In this document: positions 59,721 through 64,000 of the stretch, in pieces
How positions within the stretch are numbered: position 1 is the stretch's first letter
Layout of the letters: every line of letters starts with the position of its first letter
Assembly: GCA_004794785.1 (NCBI GenBank)
Contig: SJOL01006477.1
Location: 1,057,144 to 1,121,143 of the forward strand
Length of the DNA stretch: 64,000 nt
Source of the DNA: Opisthorchis felineus
Taxonomy: Eukaryota; Platyhelminthes; Trematoda; Opisthorchiida; Opisthorchiidae
Direction of reading: 5' to 3'
Program-made: the position numbers and the translations under genes
Notes under the pieces: generated by a model
Database searches by the model: none
What the model was told of the DNA's origin: nothing
The model's input: the letters and a program-made list of their open reading frames with translations, nothing else

Positions 59721-61262
59721 TTTTCGTAGATCGCTTCCTAACACCCGACCTCCTCGAACAAGTTGATCGGGTTAGCTGAAACAGGCGCTTCGCTATTCGG
59801 TATGTGAAGGATCTGCTTGCGCCGTCAGTCGTTTATTGTTCGAATAGTTACCCTGGCATCAATGAAAGCTGCTGATCATGACGAGATCCAGTGTTCACCT
59901 GGGTGTGCAAGCGATCTTGGACAGACAATACCAAACGCTGTGAGCGTGGCTTATTTTACCTTTTTCTGGTCGTCATTCAAATAATCATTTTTGCAATCGC
60001 GACAGCCAATTTCTGAAAGCTTTCCAGCCAACTCAACTAGATATTGTTGGGCTGCAGAGACGCTATGCTGGTGAACTGAATCGTCTTGCATCAACCGGTG
60101 TGGTTCTGAAGGAAAACGAATAGGTACGCGTAATATCGTGACCAACCAAAGTAGTGTACTCCAAGATGAACGAAAATTGGTATCGAACCTCTTCACTAAT
60201 AGCTGATTGCTCCATGATCTAAATGAGACAACGGCTAGTTTGCAGCTGGTGGCTTCCAGGCAACACTGTTCTGGAAGTTTGTGCTAGCAGGACACAAACA
60301 ATTTTCTGCATATGACTAAAGAGGTTGTCCTCCATTACCAGTGAGCGTCAACCCACAAACGACGGCCAAAAAGGGCCTTCTCCTTAGTCGGCCGACCTAT
60401 GCACTCATATCACCTGCCAGAAGTCTGAAATCTGAACTTCTAATGGACCAAAGCAACGGTGACAAATCACGATACAAGCTGTTTCTCCCAGCCTTAGAGC
60501 TGCAGTCTGTCGGAGCGTGTGCTCACACAACGGACAAACGCCATTTGCTACGTCGAGATGCATTGATCTTAAGTGAGTCAGTCAACCGAACAGCGCAAAG
60601 ATAACTAATTACTGGGATCGAGCCCAGCAAAGCGCACTCAACTCTTGGACTAAGCACAAAGTAGATAGCACAAGTCACTGCACCAAGAAGACCAGAAACT
60701 GAAAGTGTCAATGGGCTTAGGCAACCGGGAAAAGTCATTCGCCCTCGCACATCTTCGTTCACCAGCCCTCACTCATACTCCCTTCCCATCTATCGAATGA
60801 TGGACTGCGACCACCCCAGCTGTCAGTCTCCTAACCACTTTCCTGTCTCCAAAACACGCATACAAGATCACACTTATGTCAAGCACCTCAAAGCCGCTTA
60901 AGAGGAGCCCAAACGTTCCACAACTCAATTTCGGGTGTCTAGCGATTCTGGTGCAATAGCTCGTGGCATCTGTGGTACGGGCAAGGCAAACAGCCTCCAG
61001 CCTGAAAGCGACTAACTGGACTGGATCCCAAGAAACAGTCGCCTTTGCGCTCACGGTTGTCTGGTCCAATTAAGATCAATGCAGGTTGATGCGATAAACG
61101 GCGACTATTTGTTATATCGGCATACGTCCTGACAGACTGCATTTCCGAATTTCGGGACGCGTTTTATCGAGATCTGTCGGTCAGTTAGGAGAACGTATCT
61201 AGCACTCCTGGCGGATGATGTGAACCATCAAGGTGGACGACCAAGCCCAGAAGAAGTGGTGG
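59721..61262. other. Unassigned repeat-rich DNA
   Basis: No gene or confident element boundary was found. Frames at 60341-60604 (+), 60523-60762 (-) and 60773-61142 (-) have no domain support. The 5' half (endonuclease) of the minus-strand LINE would be expected here but was not recognised. Confidence 0.35.
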
Positions 61263-61612
61263 TGTTGTAACTAACTGCTGTTCCCACTCCAGTATCTTAG
61301 TGTCGGAAAGATTCACCAACAAGGAACACAACTACTTTATTATGAACAAGCGAGTGCAAACACTACAGGGAGCACTACACTATTTAAAGCGCACTTTTTT
61401 CCTTGAACCCAGGTTGTCCGATTGGCGTTACTTATATGACACGCCCGAACACTTACCATCGTCCGACTTTGCTGATCGACCATCCAATCGGCAGGTAGCT
61501 TTTCTGGCCCGGATACCTGACGGCTTCCATACTGCGAGTTCGCCGAAGTTCGAGGATCTCAGTAAGTTCCGGGCATTCTGGGATTATTTTCAGGAATCTG
61601 ACCTTCCTGGGA
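61263..61612 (-). mobile_element. LTR in reverse orientation (solo or 5' flank)
   Basis: It is the reverse complement of the LTRs at 61705 and 63698: TGTTGTAACTAACTGCTGTT at the left, GAACACAACTACTTTATTATG, CTATTTAAAGCGCACTTTTT, and ATTTTCAGGAATCTGACCTTCC at the right. On its own strand it would run TG...ACAACA. The DNA to its left does not resemble the sequence following the forward LTR, so it is best read as a solo LTR. Frames inside it are LTR shadows. Confidence 0.8.
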
Positions 61613-61616
61613 GGTT

Positions 61617-61704
61617 GAATGTTTGAAATCGATGATCAACTTAGAAATAATGGGAAACGACTACTGCAACTGTGTGGTGAACACAGCCTGTATGCCAGTA
61701 CGAA
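61617..61704 (+). mobile_element. LINE endonuclease scrap between two LTRs
   Basis: The plus strand reads FEIDDQLRNNGKRLLQLCGE and then HSLYAST. This matches the conserved segment of RTE-type apurinic endonuclease domains (N-G-x-R/K-L-L-x-L-C, then a turn ending S-N/T). It starts right after the reverse LTR and stops exactly at the TG of the forward LTR, which suggests that LTR elements landed in an older LINE. Confidence 0.6.
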
Positions 61705-62020
61705 TGTCAAGAACGTCAGATTCCTGAAGATAATCCCAGAAAATCCAGCTGCCTATTAGACACTCAAACAGTCGATCAGTTCCGCAACGGCCGACGATGA
61801 TGAGCATCAAGGCATTTCATAGAAGCAACGGCCAACGATGATATGTGTTCATCCAACGAAGACTGGACAGCCTGGATTCAATGCAAAAGGCGCGCTTTAA
61901 ATAGCTAGGCGTTTCCTGTAATGTTTGCACTCGCTTGTTCACAATGAAGCGGTTGTGTTCCTTGGGGAGTTTTTTTTCCGACACTAAGATACTGGAGCGG
62001 GGCAGCCGTTAGTTGCAACA
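61705..62020 (+). mobile_element. 5' LTR of the Gypsy element
   Basis: It starts TGTCAAGAACGTCAGATTCC and ends AGTTGCAACA (TG...CA, 316 bp). It carries CTTTAAATAGC as a TATA-like box and the R/U5-like phrase TTTGCACTCGCTTGTTCACAATGAAG shared with the 3' LTR. The two LTRs differ at many positions and by an indel, so the insertion is old. Confidence 0.8.
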
Positions 62021-62099
62021 GACTGACAACTGCCTAACTCACGCAAATATGTAATAACTACTGAAGCGTTGAAGGGAACTCTGGTGCAACAACATCATT

Positions 62100-63640
62100 T
62101 GGAAGCGACACAAGTGCATCAACTCACAACTCAACCTCCAAAGTCCGTTGAGTCGATCAGCAACACATCATGAAGTTCCATTATGAGCCTGGTGTTGGTC
62201 TAATCTTCTATTCGTGGTTTAGACATTACCAGGATATTTTCAAAGTCGAACTAAAGCACAAATATGATGCCTGGCAAGTGCTACTATTGCTCAGGAAAAT
62301 TGGCACAACGGAACACACACGTTATTCTAACTTCATCCTGCCAAAGAACACACGAGATCTCATCTTTGACGAAACCATGCAGCAACTCTCAGCAATTTCG
62401 GTGAGTGTTCATCTTTATTTAATATTCGCTGTCAATGTATGAAACTAGTAGTCTGAGGCCTACATCACTTATGCCGGTGGAGTCAATCTTGAATGTGAAA
62501 GATTCAAATTATTTACCATGACGGAAGACCAGTCCAGTCACATTCAGAAAGTGATGTCAGAACGAGGCTGTTGAACAACATTAAACAATCTCCCGAAATA
62601 ACACTGCAGGCCATTACTCACGAGTGTCAGCGCTTCCTGAATCTCAAACACGACACCGCCATGTTGAAGCGACCAATGTGCAAACCTGCTACAGTTTTCC
62701 AAGACGACTTCGAGGCAACTAGCAGTCGCGGCAAATCCGGACAGAGTAAAGCCTTCATCGGCATGCTGGCAATGTGGCGAATGGCACTTCGTGCGATTGT
62801 GTCCCCATAAAAAGCACAAGCTTTCAGTGTATAATCGACGTGGGCAAAAGGAAAGCCAGTGTTTTGGACACGAAAACCTAGTAGGACACTCAGCCGAAAA
62901 TGGAGATCACGAAGCAGACGGGGGCAGTAGGAATCCCGGTTTAACGCAGTATTTGCCAACCATGAAAACCAGATCGATGTTCGTGGGAAGTACGTTACAA
63001 TCAGAGCAAACGGGAGCATAATTTGATGGCAGCTCAACACGGCTTCCGATATTACGACTGTTTCTCATCGCACCTGGAGGAACATTAGATCACCGAAAAT
63101 AAAGCAACAATAAACACCGTCAGAAATGCATCAGGAGGTAAGCCTTCTTTGCTTGATGAATTTGTCTGTGAGATGGAGATAGCAGGCTATGGTGATCGTG
63201 GTACTGTCCAGCTGGCCGCTTGCGAGCTTAACATCCTGGGTAAAGACTGGATCGATCGTCTGCATCTTTCAACATTGCTGATCGGTAAGTTATGCATGAC
63301 AACACCAACAGGACGAAAATCAACGTTCCTGTCAGGAAACTGTGTGCTTGTGTAAGACTGTCGCCCTGGGCATCGAAACTGGACTGTTGGAGTCGTCCCC
63401 AAAAGGATCAGTCAAATGATTTGTAGCGTCAGGGTGGGATCATCTATGTGGAAATGGCATTTAGATCAGCTACGGCCGACTGAGTGCCTGAGTGCAGAAG
63501 AACAGTCACCAAACCCCAATCTGTTGATGAAACCTTTGACCTTCCAAGGCCAGCCTCAATAGCCACTGCATCATCTTACCGCCAATGACGGACCAATTGT
63601 CGCACTCGAGATGCTGAACCGATCGCGTCAGAGAACAGGT
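62100..63640 (+). mobile_element. Internally deleted Ty3/Gypsy element: gag, zinc knuckle, PR-RT junction, integrase C-terminus
   Basis: From 62170 a gag matrix/capsid-like segment reads FHYEPGVGLIFYSWFRHYQD, LLLRKIGTTEHTRYSNFIL, FDETMQQLS. At 62764-62864 lies a zinc knuckle C-x2-C-x3-H-x4-C (CWQCGEWHFVRLC) followed by a second, broken one (LSVYNRRGQKESQC). Near 63.19-63.27 kb ACELNILGKDWIDRL marks the protease/RT boundary. At about 63.36-63.50 kb the text jumps to the integrase C-terminal domain (RPGHRNWTVGVVPKR, VGSSMWKWHLDQLRPTE). RT, RNase H and integrase core are missing. It is the same broad family as the 48.7-kb fragment but a different copy. Confidence 0.85.
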
Positions 63641-63697
63641 GGAATCATTTCAACCTGACCCACGGCAACAATCTTACGTTGAACGACCAAAAGGCAG

Positions 63698-64000
63698 TGT
63701 TAGAAAGGTTAGATTCCTGAAAATAACCACAGGATGCCTGAAGCTTACTGAGATTCCCAAGCTCCAACAAAATCGCAGTAGGGAAGCCGTTAAGCATCCG
63801 GACCGGAAAAACAAGCTGCCGATTGGACGCTCAAACAGGCGATCAGCTCCGCAACGGCCACGATGATGAATGTTCACCCAACGCCAATCGGGCAGCCTGA
63901 ATTCAAGGCAAAAAGTGCACTTTAAATAGCGCGGTGCTCCTTGTAATGTGTGCACTCGCTTGTCCATAATGAAGTGGTTGTGTTCCTTGTTGGTGAGTCT
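63698..64000 (+). mobile_element. 3' LTR of the Gypsy element, cut by the window end
   Basis: After a purine-rich AAAAGGCAG it starts TGTTAGAAAGGTTAGATTCC and continues with CTCAAACAGGCGATCAGCTCCG, CTTTAAATAGCG and TGTGTGCACTCGCTTGTCCA to the last base. Comparison with the 5' LTR shows that about 35 bases are missing beyond the window. The 97-residue minus-strand frame at 63674-63967 is a shadow of this LTR. Confidence 0.85.

Noticed and set aside
61300..61626. 108-residue frame resembling the 97-residue frame at 63674-63967
   Set aside because: Both are translations of the LTR (one copy reversed). The similarity is nucleotide repeat identity and not a protein family.
1..64000. Bacterial-type features (operons, CRISPR arrays, rRNA)
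   Set aside because: Looked for and not seen. No direct-repeat/spacer array, no ribosomal RNA segment and no tightly packed reading frames; genes have GT-AG introns.

Overview
The window is nuclear DNA of a metazoan. Genes are broken into many exons by GT-AG introns, intergenic space is large, and the transposable elements are animal types. The element mix (RTE-type LINE, K02A2.6-like Ty3/Gypsy, Penelope-like element, tRNA-derived SINE, hammerhead-ribozyme repeats) together with very short introns points to a parasitic flatworm (trematode or cestode). The species is an inference and I cannot name it.

Layout. 1-2 kb holds a decayed tRNA-derived SINE and a hammerhead-bearing inverted repeat. 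About 2.0-14.0 kb (+) appears to be the 3' part of a gene for a disordered, Arg/Ser/Asp-rich protein: two well-supported 3' exons (10748-12272 and 13798-14044), preceded by three phase-compatible small candidate exons. Its large intron holds a decayed RTE LINE (8.1-9.9 kb). 14.0-22.3 kb has no recognised gene. 22.35-23.16 kb is a Penelope-like element remnant (RT end plus GIY-YIG nuclease), followed by an intact-looking hammerhead ribozyme and an inverted repeat (23.63-24.01 kb). 24-31.4 kb has no recognised gene.

31.42-39.94 kb (-) is a complete eight-exon PRPF4 (U4/U6 snRNP WD40 protein) gene, 494 codons. Its introns carry a SINE, a hammerhead ribozyme in antisense, and related repeats. 43.3-56.9 kb (-) is a TMEM248-family membrane-protein gene. 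Its 7.7-kb intron contains a Ty3/Gypsy pol fragment beside a near-identical inverted copy of the integrase. Directly upstream on the same strand, 57.03-57.56 kb (-), lies a single-exon gene for a mitochondrial S4-domain protein (MTRES1/C6orf203 family). 59-64 kb is a nest of retroelements: a SINE tail, a minus-strand RTE LINE, a LINE endonuclease scrap between two head-to-head LTRs, and an internally deleted Gypsy element whose 3' LTR runs off the window.

Functionally the host genes are housekeeping: spliceosome assembly (PRPF4), mitochondrial RNA/translation rescue (MTRES1), a membrane protein (TMEM248-like) and a probable nuclear basic protein. There is no sign that they act in one pathway. 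The main candidate for something undescribed is the dispersed family carrying type I hammerhead ribozymes with a self-complementary stem III, present in at least three copies. The second is the roughly 690-bp inverted duplication of a Gypsy integrase inside a host intron.
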